Assembly (NCBI GenBank): GCA_031308135.1
Contig: JAHLJT010004567.1
Location: forward strand, 36,964,389 to 37,028,388
Source of the DNA: Acheta domesticus
Taxonomy: Eukaryota; Arthropoda; Insecta; Orthoptera; Gryllidae
Length of the DNA: 64,000 nt
Direction: 5' to 3'
A program made the position numbers and the translations under genes. Of the stretch, positions 12,955 to 25,830 are shown in pieces. The notes beneath the pieces were generated by a model, which worked only from the letters and a program-made list of their open reading frames with translations, did not search any database and was not told the DNA's origin. Numbering within the stretch: position 1 is the first letter of the stretch; the number at the start of each line of letters is the position of its first letter.

Positions 12955-13045
12955 GCTTTGTGCACCATCAATTCCACAGGGGTTGGCCAGGGATCGAATC
13001 CGGGCGCCAAAAGCGGAAGGCGTATGCGCTAGCCTCCATTGCGAT
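12955..13045 (-). mobile_element. tRNA-like SINE head, minus strand
   Basis: On the minus strand an A-box-like aggctagcgcatacgcc is followed by a B-box-like ggattcgatccctgg with tRNA-like spacing. This is probably a second tRNA-derived element abutting the plus-strand SINE. The 103-108 codon frames crossing this interval on both strands are non-coding repeat sequence. Confidence 0.45.
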
Positions 13046-13739
13046 CAAGGGATTCTGAGCAGCAGCAGAATAACACTACGCCGATAAAGAAATATATAGC
13101 TATTCGATTAATTTGCATTATTTTAATGCTCTTACTAAAAATGTTTGGAAATACGTGTTCTACATGAAGCATAAGAGATATTCTGTCGGTTTAGAAATTG
13201 CGGCCTTCTCATTTGTACTTTAAATGCAATCCTATAACACGTTATCGGCCTCAAATTCTAAAACTGTGGAACAAATATATATTAACAAGTTTGGCTACAT
13301 TGTTAACAAAATAATATTAAAACTCCATTTGAAACATTTTTTACTATTCTTTCTATTAATGAATTGAAGGTAACATCGCACACTGAGCAGTTGAAGCGAA
13401 TGCTCGGCTGCCAATGTGACACAACGGTTTTCACTTTCTCGATCCGTCAAAAATCTAATTTCAATTTTCACATGATCAACTATTCGAGCTGACAAGAATT
13501 TCTCAAGTGTTTACTTTTCTTTGAACATATACTCGGGGTCAAAAATCTGAAATGATACAGGGGTCACTGACCGAGCGTCTGTTTACAAATAAAAGGGCAC
13601 CACCTACAACACTCAGATATGTGGAAGAGTTAATGAATGGGATGCGGCAACGCGGGTAACGCAACACTGCTTCGAGAAATTAAAAAAAAAATCATGAGGA
13701 AATTATATGTTATCGGTGTTCCATTAATAAAGTGCACAT
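13046..13739. other. AT-rich non-coding stretch, nothing recognised
   Basis: No conserved segment was seen. Confidence 0.5.
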
Positions 13740-13984
13740 GTGACACAAACTTTCCACACCGCGCCGCGGCCTGCATGGTCAGGGCCGCCGGAGAACCCTT
13801 TGACCTGGGCGATCGAGAGGCCAGCGGCGAGATGTAGCAACTCCCACACTCGCGAGTGCTCCGTGACGTCTCCCGAAACAGCGGCGCGGCGCTCACAACA
13901 ACCCAACCCGCGGCCCCCGGAAGGCTTCTGCACCAGCTGCCGGCCGACACGCCCGACCGCGCCGCAAGGCCGGCGGCCAATCGC
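13740..13984. other. GC-rich islet
   Basis: A GC-rich patch directly adjoining the minisatellite to its right. Multiple open frames on both strands reflect base composition only. Confidence 0.5.
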
Positions 13985-14325
13985 GCGAACAAGGAGAATG
14001 GGGATAGGATAATAGGGAAGGAAGCCGGTGTAAACAACGACGGAAAAGGAACGCGAACAAGGAAAATGGAGAATAGGATAAGGAAGGTAGTCGGTGTAAA
14101 CAACAACGGAAAAGGAACGCGAACAAAGAGAATGGGAGATGGGATAAGAAGCAAGCAAGCCGGTGTAAACAACGTATGAAAAGGAATGCAAACAAGGAGA
14201 ATGGAAGATAGAATAAGAAGGAAGAAAGCCGGTGCAAACAACGACGGAAAAGGAACGCGAACAAGGAGCATGGGGGATAGGATAAGAAGGAAGGAGGCCG
14301 ATGTAAACAATGTGGGAAAAGGAAA
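13985..14325. repeat. Minisatellite, five ~69-bp units
   Basis: Five direct units begin at 13985, 14053, 14119, 14188 and 14257, with lengths 68, 66, 69, 69 and 69 bp. Each begins gcgaacaaggagaatgg and carries ccggtgtaaacaac followed by ggaaaaggaac. Because most units are a multiple of three, a repetitive frame stays open on the minus strand up to 226 codons, giving a Leu/Phe/Pro-rich 23-residue periodic translation. That frame continues into the adjacent GC islet without any recognisable domain, so I treat it as an artefact of the repeat. Confidence 0.9.
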
Positions 14326-15860
14326 TCAACGAAGAGGAAGTGCAGGAATGCGATGAACAGTACATCAACAGACTAAATCAAAAAGGCGAACAAATGGCAT
14401 GAGGAAGTATGGAAGATAGTTTGCACTTAATTAAACGGAAAAAATAATAGGAAATAATGAAAGCTAACGGATTCAAATCTAGAACAGATATACTGCCAGA
14501 AACGCGGAGGGGATTACCGCCAGTGGTGGAGTAGATAAAACAGCAGGAAGTGAATAATTCAACTCCATTACAAATTTTATTCAAATGAGTTGTGAAGGGT
14601 AAAACAAACAAGCAAAAACCATATTTTCACTCTTGAAAAAAGAAGTGAGAAAACTGACAAATGGATCGAAAGAAATCTAACCATTCGAAATCAGTAATAT
14701 AATTAAAAGTTGGAAAGGCAAAATTAATGAAACGTGGATGACTTTGTAACAAATGTAATAATGAAAGTAAAGGAAAAGTAAGTAATTATTACCTTATTTC
14801 TACAGCTGGTTGTTTTTTTTTTTCAAATCAATTAGCAATTTGACACATGATTACGGAACGTAATAATGAATGTTGCGTTTTATCACTGCACGCATACACA
14901 ATGAAATGGCATAGTCTTATTTAAAGAGAGTTCACAAACTAAGATAAAACGTTACTGAGATTTAAACGATTCGAAAAAAGTGAAAATTGACGAAGGACAG
15001 AGATTGTGATAAAGTGTCTGCATTTCCTGTTTACAATTCACTGGTTACTCGGCGGATCAAGAGGCATTATCCACTCACCAGCTAGATATCATTATCAGGA
15101 GCGAAGAGCTCATACGAGTAAAATACAAATCGGTTTTGGCAACCAGAGTTGTTATAATATCTAGGCCACCAATGTTTCCGTGTTACTTGTGACGTCGAAG
15201 GCTGAATGTTTCGTCAGGATTTATTAATGAATGGAGATTTTCCATTAGCAACGTCATTGCCTTTCACTAACCATCGATTCTGCGTTACGCACTACACCAA
15301 AACAGAAACATCAGATAACAGGTAATCTTTATTATGATGCTAGCGACTAGACTTGACGACCATATCTGTAATGAATGAACTAACGAATGAATGAATGAAT
15401 GCAATGGGTAGGTGATTATGAAGATATGACACGAAGCAGTGAGTATGATAATTCAGTCGGTACGCGCAGTACGAGAATAGACGGAATAAAATATTTGAAA
15501 CTCAGTCAAAATCTAAATCAGACTTCAGTCAAAATCTAAACAATTTAATTGTTTTTGTCATTTATTCGCATTGTTCCGGGGTATCTAACTAAACCATAGC
15601 ATGGCCTTCACTCGGCCGGAGGCTTTCAATTTCTGCGTGCATTGCAAACTAGCAATACAGATAATTCATTTACTCCATGAAGCGTTTAGGACAGTGGTGT
15701 CAAGGTCTTCTACTGGTGGCTGTGGCACGCGTCGTGACACCGTGGCATGCCACGAGCTTCTCTGCGCAACTAGCGTCGGAAAAGGGAACTATTGGTAACG
15801 CCGCCGTTTTGGCGTTGTCTCTGGTGGCGGGGTATTGAACTGCGTGGAGGGGCGATTTCG
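14326..15860. other. AT-rich non-coding stretch, nothing recognised
   Basis: Purine-rich sequence continues for about 300 bp after the minisatellite, then ordinary AT-rich DNA. A small (GAAT)n cluster lies at about 15375-15400. Confidence 0.5.
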
Positions 15861-16265
15861 TCGTACCACTCGTGCCACGGACTCCCGCTCGTGGCATCGA
15901 CCTAGACAACACTGGTTTAGGATCGCAGTTGAAGAGCAGCCCTCCTCCTAGGCGCCCTGTCCGCCGCGTCGTGTTAGCGGCGAGGGCTTGGCGTTGGGCG
16001 CGGAAGCGGGAATCGCACTGGGCGTGGCGGCAGCCGGCGCGGCGCGGCCTTCCTCGACGGGGTCTCTGCCACGCGAAGGCCGCGCGCGCGCGACGCACTG
16101 GGCCGGGCCGCGCGCCGCGCCGCGCCGCGCCGCGTGCTGCTATCTCCGCTGCCCGTCCGCCCGCGCACGCGCGCGTGACTCGCCGCGCTGGACTGCCGGC
16201 TCCACCCCCACCGCGCGCCCCCGCCCCCGCCCATGCCGCAACGTCGCGTGGCGCCCAGGCGACCG
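15861..16265. other. GC/CpG-rich islet
   Basis: About 400 bp of very GC-rich, CpG-rich sequence with gcgccgcgccgcgccgcg near 16110-16135. Frames of 86 to 273 codons are open in at least four registers on both strands, a hallmark of composition rather than of a gene. Translations are Ala/Arg/Pro-rich with no domain. Confidence 0.6.
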
Positions 16266-17584
16266 CCAGCTGCGGTGTGTGCTGCACTTTGTTACAGTTT
16301 CCTTTCATACGCGCAAGATCCAATCGGTACGAGCCCATGGTGGTAAATGGCCACTGACGTGAAAGATGACGGTGACTGTTGTGACCAGACCGACGTAAAG
16401 TAATGTATTGAAAACTGTGAATAGAGAAGCAGGAAAACCAATCCTCCCGCATGAATAGAACTTTCCTTTTGATATAGTAGAAAAGACAAACCATGTTGGT
16501 TCGGAAGCCCCCGAAATGCATTCCTGTAGGGGAGAGAAGGTAAATCTGAAGAATAATGTGCAGCCAAATTCAGAATAACCAAGCATTAAAAAATTAAAAA
16601 TAGTATAGTATTCCTTTTTTCATCCACATTTACGCTACCGGTGTTCTTGCGTCACCACGTCGGGCATTAAAAAATAATTTAAAATTAATTTAATTTTAAA
16701 AAACGAAACATGATTAACATTATAGTAACTCAAGACAGAAACAAAATAAAAATGAACAATCATTTGAAATAAAGTTTCACTGATACTGATGTACCTTTAT
16801 ATATTAATAGAATTAATAAATGAATGTAATTGTGTTGAAGTGCAATATATTATTTAGAAGCTAGAATAAAATACATTTATAGGAAGAGTGAAAAAATAAA
16901 GAAAAAAGGTCGAACAATTTTCTTATTACGTAACCAGTAACTCCCTCCTCCAGTGTATGGCTTATCGCTTATCGTAACATAGATACTTGCTCAAGCAGAT
17001 CCCGCAATACAATTGTGGACACTTCTAAGACGTTGCGCGGAAATGCAATGCTTCTCTTAAATGCAATGCCTACGCAAGTGCATAGCACCAGCACTGTTTG
17101 AACTTCGTACAGTAACTAATAGAAGTTCGGACAGTAAACAATAGAACTTCGGAGGGAATAAGAACACGCGAATGTCCCCATCTCACAAGAGTATATACAG
17201 TGAGGACTGAACTGCAATTAGAATTAGAAAAAAATATTAGCTGAAATTAGTTTAATGCATTTTGCAATGAAAGTGATTTGATGAATATAATTGATGTTTC
17301 AAGTTCATAAACAAAATAATTTCTTTAAAAGTGAAATTCAACAAAGACGGTAAATTGTGTGTTTATTCTCTCATTAATTCAAATCATAATCTACTGGAAC
17401 TTTCGGTCATGGGATGCTCAATGCAAACATTTCACTGTCAAGGACTCGTACGAGTGTTGACACCAACTTGCCGCGCCTCTGAACTCACAAGCTGCATTAA
17501 TTTTACCAGTGAACATAAACCGCAACATTACTTCACGGGAACGAATTAATTACAACCAGACCAGATTCACGGAACGATTTCAGC
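16266..17584. other. AT-rich non-coding stretch, nothing recognised
   Basis: No conserved segment was recognised on either strand. Confidence 0.5.
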
Positions 17585-17820
17585 ATTCCTGGCCCAGGCC
17601 GGCATCCGTTTTCTCTTTCCTCCGCCCGCCGGCCGGCGCGTTCTTTACCGTTAGCCCCCGGCAGCGGTTGCGAGAACCGAACGTCCTTGGCGCAGCGCCG
17701 CGGGGCGGGGCCGGGGCGTCTGGGACAGCATTGTTTGGGCCGCGTTGCGCCGCGCGGCACTCTTTGTTTTGATTTCCCGCGCGCCCGCGGAACAAGCGAT
17801 AATCCGTTATCTCGCGGGGA
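17585..17820. other. GC-rich islet
   Basis: A GC-rich patch with cgcagcgccgcggggcgggg at its core. The overlapping opposite-strand frames are artefacts. Confidence 0.5.
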
Positions 17821-19960
17821 GAAAAGTTCAACGAGATGCAGGATATTTGTGTGTGAGAAGGAGTACTTCGTGAGTACGTAATACTGTTCCCATCTTTGTC
17901 TGGATAACTGAATGAGCTGTCATTGAAGGCCATTTTTAAAAGGCAAATGAGATGTTAACGAGACTACCCCACTGGTTAGGGGGAGCGATAAGAGTAGTAG
18001 GTCTTTAGTACTTCAACCTTTCATGTACGAATGGGAGTTAGGCCAAAGTGTTTTGAGTACAGTTCAAACGTAAACACTTCAAGCGTTCCAATTAATGCGA
18101 AAATTCATATTATTCTTAAAGTGTTGTTTCTTTATTCGAAGCCCACAATACGCAGCTCTAAATAAAAACTGACAATAGTACGAAAAACCTCTTTGTCTTG
18201 TTACCTAGAGTATTCCTCTTGTCAGAAGTAATGACTTATAAAGGCGTGAATGGGGCCTTCGAAGGCGAACCCATTAATTACTGTCAAATATATTGTTCGC
18301 GTAACTACTAGCATTCTTAAGTACTCCTTATTCAGCTTCACACAGCTCCACAAAACGAATGCTACAGAAGAAAATAGAAAAAATCTCAAAAAAGTATTCT
18401 TTGTATACCAGCATTACAAACGACCTTTTCTACGGCAAGAAATCGTTCATAAAAGGGCATTTGACGGCACAAATGACGCATTAGCATTTTACGGCACGAA
18501 TGATCGCGTCATCGCACATTCAGCCAATCGCAGCGAGAGAATCATGGGGAGATGGCGGCAAACAGAACAGCCTACCACCGGTCTCGCGCAGATGTAAAAT
18601 ACCAGAGACGTCACAAGAAAGTCCTTTCGCAAAATTAAGTTTGAGTATCTTATAAATGTATAATGATGTTATACAAAACAAATATCGTACGCAACTCCCT
18701 TATAATGTTGCTTTATTGCATTCACACTAAAAACATGTACTCAAGCAATAAATCTTAACACTATAAACTAATTGCATAAACTACTATTACGGCACTGATA
18801 CCACTCGTAATACGCAAAACAATTGGCAAAATATTATTAGAAATTTCCCACAAAACTATTTTAACCTATTCGTTTAAAAGAATCTATCAAAGAGCCCACG
18901 TATGCAACAGGTTTTCTTATCAAGCTTCTCAGTTGGCCTTCTTGTAATTATATACAGTATATCTAGACATAGCCGCACGAAAAGACAACATCGTGAGTAC
19001 TAACAGCCAACAAGAATATACATGAAGTTTTTCCGAAATTACAAAACTTTCACCTTTCATGAATAAAAGTCCACACAATGTTTACTCAACACTTAGCATG
19101 AAACTGAATATGTATACTTTTTATTGCTTTTGTTTCATTTTCGAGCCGCTTATCGTATAACCCTTTCTTTCTTTTTGCCACTCGCCGGCCAGGAGAAAGA
19201 GGGGAGGAGGGCACACACCCAGCTCCGTAGCTCCACGTTTTGCTCATAGTTGAGGCTTCTCCTTACGGGAGACCGGTTCGAATGGCCTGTCGGGCGGTGC
19301 AGGCAGAATTCTTCTCGCGCAGACGGTGACAAACATGCTTGTAATTTCAGAACGCTTTTTTCTTCTTTTTTTATTTATTTTTTTAAATTTTAACCAGGAA
19401 GGCGTATTGGACAGAGAACATCTGCATCTTGCGAATTGCTTGAACGCGAGTTGGTGCAGAAGCCTTTCATGAGTAATTACAAATACTGTGAATTCCAAAT
19501 CTAGCGGGTTGGCTTTTTTAATCTCCGAGAGTTCGTAGTTAATAGGCACCACAACTAGTGATTTTAACTTAAATCTGAACACCAGTATATCATTGAATAT
19601 ATTCCATTTTCCCGATTTTCAAAATTTTAGTTGATGAAAAAATAAGATAGGAAGTGCCAAAACTTTTGAAAATCCAAACAATTTCTATTACTGTAATATT
19701 ATATTCAATAGGGGCGTGCATAAATTGCATATTTGGATTGACAGAGTTAACGGCACATGTCAGCCATCTGAATTTGTATCATGGGAGCAGGCACTTAGGA
19801 GCATGGTCAGCGTGCTAAAGCCCCTCCCGAAATAATAATTCACTTTACGTTGTGCGATCAGTTCATATTTAAGTGCTTCGTTTATCTCAATGTTAAAACG
19901 ATCTTATATTACATTTTCTGTAAAAATATTGTTAATAAACATTAGAGTTCTAATTACGGA
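17821..19960. other. AT-rich non-coding stretch, nothing recognised
   Basis: A 115-codon frame at 18250-18597 (plus) has no recognisable domain and no supporting splice or promoter signal that I can identify. It is left uncalled. Confidence 0.5.
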
Positions 19961-19964
19961 CGCC

Positions 19965-20335
19965 TCAACTACTTAGGCCATTAGATCCGTACGTGTAGTG
20001 CGCCCCCGCTCCTGCTGAGATAAGAACTAAGCTCCCAACTGGTCTCGCGATATGAGTGGTTCTGTAGGGCATGTAAGTGTGAGTCAGTACGTCAAGGGGA
20101 TGAGGGACACAATTGGGAAAGAAAAGATCGCATGTTGTCTGAGGCCAGTTAGTTAGGGTGCGGTTCCGGCAACTATCTTCCAGAGCATCCGGTCGCTAAA
20201 ATTCTACTCTAGGCAATGGTTGAATTCAACCTAGTGTAAATATTGTCGAAAATCCGCTGACCTCGAGATTCGAACCCTAGGACCTCCCGATCAATGCCAC
20301 AGATGCAACGTAGTTGTCACTGTGCAGTTGCAACC
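19965..20335 (-). mobile_element. tRNA-SINE, central-domain family, minus strand
   Basis: On the minus strand, a B box gggttcgaatctc lies at about 20278-20266, after gatcgggaggtcctag. The tRNA-like head upstream reaches about 20335. Downstream come gttgaattcaacc, tagagtagaattttagcg, a decayed central region and cccaattgtgtccctcatcc. The ggttcgaatc and gaattc landmarks match the copies at 12.4 and 48.6 kb, so it belongs to the same family. Boundaries are approximate. Confidence 0.65.
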
Positions 20336-20539
20336 CGCCATAAATTGTATCAAGGTCTTTCACATCTCCTTCAGATAAAAATTTGTTAAAATGTCCAAAG
20401 CGGATTTCACGAAATAATACGTAAACGCAGCACTACAACAATACTTTCTCTAAGCTACGTAAGTAGAATGCGAGACATTAATACGTTCTCCGTGAGTTTG
20501 GTTTAAAAAGTGTTCACTTGAGAAGAAGTCCGCTTTCTT

Positions 20540-20700
20540 CGGGACGACACAACAGGCCGTGGCTCGCGAGGCTTCGGAGGCACAGGTGCACAGGTGCTCG
20601 AGGCCAACGGGGCGAGTTCACCTTCCAAGAGGACCGGGCGCGGTGCCCCATCCCAGAGCTCTGCGATGTCTCCTCTTAGCCGCTCTGCTCGACACTGGAA
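20540..20700. other. GC-rich islet
   Basis: A short GC-rich patch without an identifiable gene. Confidence 0.4.
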
Positions 20701-22619
20701 ACGCCGATTATGAAGAGAGCCAGCCTTCGTTGTGACACTCGTTTAAATTCATTTACGTGCACACGAAAGCGCATTGAGAGTAAGTTACAAAGCAGTTTTT
20801 CTTCTTAACCAACTCGTGCGTACGCATTAAAAATGTATTCATTTTTTCGAATTTTTATAGAATTAATATAGCATGTATCCCATTCTAAATATCGGATTCC
20901 ACGCTAATACACAAAATCACTAACTAATCGTTTTAGTAATCTTCAATTTGAAAGCTAGTAATTCAAATTAATCAGTAATTTACGTTCAGAACTTTATTTT
21001 ATAGAATTAAAAACATTCAAAAATACCGTATTACAAAAGTATAAAACAATAATTACTGTAAATTGTTCGTAATTCTTCTTACCATGCCAAACACGTCTTT
21101 CCTCACAATACTGTGACAGTCGACCTTGTTATACCAGACATGAGCCACTGAAGTTTACAACAAGCATTTATTGCTGTTTCAAAATTCATGCTCATCTTGT
21201 ATTGTACGTGTACGACAAGAACACGTAGGTAATATCTTCTCCTTGATTTGTTCTTGAAACATCTGAACGATTCTATGTGTGAATAAACCAGACACGTAAA
21301 AGTATGGATAAAAATTAATACGTAGCCACGGTAAATCAAACATTTTATGAGGGATATTATAGGAAATTCTAAAAGGTAACCCTTAAATTTATATCATTCG
21401 CCTCATACTTCCTTTGTTCATTTCATGTTCACTTCGAAATAATGGTGGAAATTCCGTATCGCAACTCATAAAATTCAGACACCTTTTCCCCCAGAGTTTC
21501 TTCGATCGTTTCATGATCGCTACAATAGGGGAAGTTTAGATGAAAGAGGAATATGCCATACAAAAATCTGTCAAGATAAACATCGAAAAATGAAGCTTTG
21601 TAATAAATCTTCACAAACTTTTTTCCTTGTGAAGGTCAAAAGACGAACTACAAAAGATTGCATCAGTAGGTACCGTTACGTGGCATTTCGTAACCCCCTA
21701 AACAGATTGAAATATCTGAAACAACATCCGATTACGTCACTGCAATTCGTAGAAATATTGGTGGAAATCCCCCCAAAAAAGGTACTAAAATACAATTGTG
21801 TTCATAATGTAGCAATAAATAATTGTTATCTGAATGAAGGCTTAGACTGAAGTTAAAGTCGCACGAAGAATGTATTCAACACAGTATGCGACAAAATGGT
21901 TTTATCGTTGAAAAAATAACGAACAATACAAATAGTGTATTTTGATATTCCATAACAATATATTACACATTAAAACTAAACGTTTTCGTGCTGTCCCAAG
22001 CCTAACACTATTTACTCTCCGAATTAAATTAGTTTCATTTGGCAAATATTGAGAAGTACCTTTTGCTCTAATGGCGTTGTTTCACATCATTAACCGAATA
22101 TATGGATACAAATGAGAGTTTTTTGTGCTAATTGGCCTTAATGGTTGGAACAAGCAGCGTTCCTCAGGACCATACCTTCGGTGGTGAATTGATGTGATAC
22201 ATAACCCAACTAAACACTTTGAATTGTGACAATATTCAAACATTTTTTTTTTTTTTGCGCTTCTGCAGATATTTTCTCACAAGACTCGCTTCTATTTTCT
22301 ACTTCGGAATAAGAGCAACGACATGGAAACAATAACCATGATAACACAAGAATACTTTATTTTTGAAACATTCGTTTAACAAGAAGTACCACGTTCTTCA
22401 CGCTTGCATTTCCCATAATTTTAATTAATTTGTATTTTGAGAGCTCTGATTGAATTGTTTTAGAAACACAATGACGATTGCCTTTCAAGCCATTTTCTTT
22501 CATCAATTTAGAACGTCATTCAAGTATGCTTGGTTTTATATTTCTCTGTTGTTTTTTTTTTCTATGCGTCACTACCATTCTCCTCAGTTAATTACATGAA
22601 AGTTCTATCCAGTCAGTAT
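20701..22619. other. AT-rich non-coding stretch, nothing recognised
   Basis: Short open frames at 21103-21339 (minus) and 21590-21850 (plus) carry no known motif. Nothing else was recognised. Confidence 0.5.
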
Positions 22620-22830
22620 CACAAGTCTAAGAATCCCGTTGGGCGTTGGTGCTGCCGAAGAGGCCTGCATCGATAAACTCGTCATATCGGGCGGGCAGCT
22701 AAACTGCTGCTGGTTTTACAATCGGGGAGGCCCCGTTCTCTCCGGGGCGGAGAATGCGTGTGGAGAGAGTGTGGGGAGCGGCGTGGTGTGGAGCGGGGGG
22801 GGGGGAGGGAGGACGAGAGCGATTGCGCGC
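22620..22830. other. GC-rich, G-run-bearing islet
   Basis: A GC-rich patch with an uninterrupted run of ten G residues near 22795-22806 and gggg blocks around it. On this strand it could form G-quadruplex-like structures. No gene is called. Confidence 0.45.
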
Positions 22831-24850
22831 TAGAAAGCTCTGCCTCCAAACGAGCAGGTGTTGTTCACTGAAAATTGGAGTTCCCGATCTCCGAAGCTTG
22901 CACAATATCGCACTTGGATCGCATCGGACACTATCCGTTTTTGTCCCACATCGCTACAATAGACAAATGATGGCATTTAAAAAAAGCAAAGGAATTGGGA
23001 CAAAAGCAAGACACGTGGCAAAACAAATCTTTTTCCTGTCAATGCTCTTGTTTCAAAAGCTACAGCATGAAGTATTTAGATTCAATATTTTGATATTAAT
23101 AACATGGATTGTTTGTATTTTCACTTGGAAATTGTATGCATTCGTACATTGTATAATGAATCGGACCCCGAACCCACTTCTGACTGCATTTCTCGATTCC
23201 AATTGAAACTTGTTTTGTCATTCTTCCATGTCCTACATAGGTTCTAATAATTTGGATTGAATCATTTAAGCCTAATACTGTAGACTTTCGATTGTACGGG
23301 TTTAAACGGGCCAGGACCCTATACACCGACGAAAGAATCAAAAATACAGCACGCAATTTTGAGCGTACGAGGAAATAATTTTGACCCAAGATTGTAAGAG
23401 GATATAAAATTATTTACAGTTCATCACAATGAATACAATAAGTTTAAAGTGCTGTACAATGCAAAAATACACATTTTTTGCCCACCTTTCATTCAACATT
23501 TTTATTTTTCCACGGCGAGTCCGTTTCGTGTCATCGAGAGTACAGCTGAGATCCGTACAATCAAGAGACTACAGTAATATCTATAAAAAGTCGAAAATAA
23601 CAACCCTCGTATACTGATCCTCATAAATTGAGGAAAGCACAAGTGCTTCATTATTCACTTATGTGGAACGAATAAACTTTTACAAGCATACTATTACTGC
23701 AACTGGTGTCCATCAATCTATCTTGGCAGCAATTAGACGAGAGCCGTTTTGGATAGTTAAAACTAAATCACACCTGTTCAATTCGACATTCCCTGCTAAA
23801 ATACATGGATCTACTTATACAATTCAGTGAATTGTTTCAAGATAAGAATATGTACCAGTTCTCCAAAGTAAATAATTTTGCAGCAGTGTTACTTTATAGA
23901 AGTGAATTTACAAGATATTTGACATGGCGATTTAGCAAATATATTAAAAATATACCACATAAATTATCTTCCATTACGTTTTTTTTATTTTATTTACTTA
24001 CAATAACATGTCAGAAATATAATCGAATCTCTTAGGTGAAACCAAGTTTATATAAATAAATGGCTATGCTCTTTATCTAGATCAAAGGTGAAGGTACTAT
24101 TCGTTGATGGGTTTGCTTTCTTTGAATACTTAACAATCTCCTTTCTCCTTGCACCAGCTCTGCCAGTCTCGCAGTTGCCTCGCAAGCTCTCACTCATTGT
24201 CCGAGTCGCGTCTCTCTTATACAGAGGTGGGGCGTATCCGAATACAAATTGACATAAGAGAATGAGTTCGCGCGAGATATCTATGCACTCGACAGCGGTT
24301 AAAGAGTGACCGAGATACACGAGAAGAGAGACACCACGCATGCGTAATGGAACCATCTACGCGTACAGCTATACAGCTTTACAGCTATCGCTGTAAAGAA
24401 AACATCTGGTCACCTAATGCGAGTTAGGGAATATAATCGTCCAGAAATGTATTTGAGTTGCGTTATTAATTTGTTTTTTCTTGTGAGATTTCTTTCACAA
24501 AATAGGATTTTTTTGCCGAGGCTGCCAGACATAAAGCTAGGAAGTCGATGTTTTTGAGACGGCATTTAGTGTAGTCATCAGCCTTTTCTGTTGAGGTCGG
24601 CGAGTCCAAATTCTTCGCGAGAAGTTCATCTACTACTAAAACGTTCTCGAATTCTTCGAGACTTTCCTATGAAATAATATTTTTAATGATAATATTCAAA
24701 TAATTTCTAATTTTAATAAATTTAGCGGTAGATTTTCCACGGAATGGTAGTGAAAATAAAATTAATTTCGTGACAGGTTTATTGCAATTTTATTTAATTA
24801 GATATCTGTGCCACGATGTACCAGAATCACAAGAATGTTCGATAACAACA

Positions 24851-24853
<3 letters not shown>
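22831..24853. other. Mostly AT-rich non-coding stretch
   Basis: No conserved exon was recognised. 24130-24330 is less AT-rich but has no identifiable feature. Confidence 0.45.

Positions 24854-24904
<51 letters not shown>
24854..24904. repeat. (TA)n microsatellite
   Basis: An uninterrupted run of about 25 TA units. The tandem Ile/Tyr open frame across it is an artefact. Confidence 0.95.
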
Positions 24905-24906
<2 letters not shown>

Positions 24907-25139
24907 CATTTCATGAATTCAGAACATATAATGTGCTATATCAAAAACTCAGAAAAATGCAAGGCTTCGGTTCACAATCACGCTAATATGGCCTCCGACA
25001 GCACACACTGTATACGCACTGACAGCATGTCGTAAACGAAATTCGGGATCTCTTCCTTTCCAAACTTCACAATCCACATAACTTATGCGTGATTGCTAGC
25101 AATAATATTCTGGCCATGAAGAAAGTTTATAGGAGATAG

Positions 25140-25830
25140 TAGAAGTAGCTTATAGGTGCGTTTCCCTAGGCCGACAATAAAAAGAAAGCCAAATTCATGG
25201 GAAAACTTTATTGGAGGAGAGACAGCACCATGTTCCACTATTTTCCCACATAATCACCATCTAGGGTTGCTAACAATGTTCATATAAAAGGGAGGATGCT
25301 CGATTTGAAAAAGAAAGAAAAAATCCCATTGCTCATTGCTTTTTATAAATATTTAATTTATACCAACATCAGCTCTATTTCTTTCTTCTCGCCATTTGCG
25401 ATTCAAGTGAGTTCACAAAATGCAGATAAGGATGGACTGAGCGTATCTTTTTTATTTTAGTCGCTAGACTGAATCTTTCATGTGTGTGTCAGCGTTCAGA
25501 AAAGGGATACTCACGTTTTCTATTCTGAATGAAATAAGCATACAACGTTGCAGATGTTAGTCAAGTGATAAAACAAATGGCAACAAATGTTAACAATTTA
25601 CTAAAAGGAGGATATTTAGAATACAAAGGAGGACTAGAGGACAACTGACGTCAATGGAGACCTGTCCGCCCAAATGGAGGACGGTTGGCAACCCTATCAC
25701 CACCCGAACCGAGAGATCATACTGTGAGATCTACATTTGTAACCCTGCGTTGTAGCAGTCTGTCGCCTGGAATAGGAACAGCAATAGTTTGACAGTCACC
25801 TGCAACTCTGCACCACTGTGATACACGTAA
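25140..25830 (-). pseudogene. Possible transposase C-terminal relic split by the hAT insertion
   Basis: If one copy of the 8-bp duplication and the hAT element are ignored, the minus-strand sequence reads through a short frame ending GGDYVGK then stop. This ending resembles the C-terminus of some mariner/SETMAR-type transposases. Other stops occur upstream, so the relic was already dead. The family assignment rests on a very short motif from memory and is weak. Confidence 0.25.
25262..25696. mobile_element. Non-autonomous hAT-like DNA transposon (435 bp)
   Basis: The ends are inverted: tagggttgctaac on the left and gttggcaaccctaon the right, i.e. tagggttgccaac when reverse-complemented. Further in, aaaagggaggatg on the left mirrors the cctccattt block on the right. 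Flanking 8-bp direct repeats, tcaccatc (25254-25261) and tcaccacc (25697-25704), match at 7 of 8 bases. An 8-bp duplication and T/CAG-type termini are the hallmark of the hAT superfamily. There is no transposase ORF, so the element depends on a transposase elsewhere. It sits inside an older relic frame (see separate entry). Confidence 0.8.

Noticed and set aside
13630..14310. 226-codon minus-strand frame with a 23-residue periodic Leu/Phe/Pro pattern
   Set aside because: It is the translation of a 69-bp minisatellite plus a GC islet, and other registers are open as well.
15700..16521. 273-codon open frame on the minus strand, and overlapping frames on both strands
   Set aside because: It lies in a CpG-rich islet where several registers are open together. 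The translation is Arg/Ala/Pro-rich with no domain and there are no supporting splice or promoter signals.
21060..21339. Candidate minus-strand exon ending at ttcttac (donor-like)
   Set aside because: The upstream frame has no similarity to MFSD11 or any other family I know.
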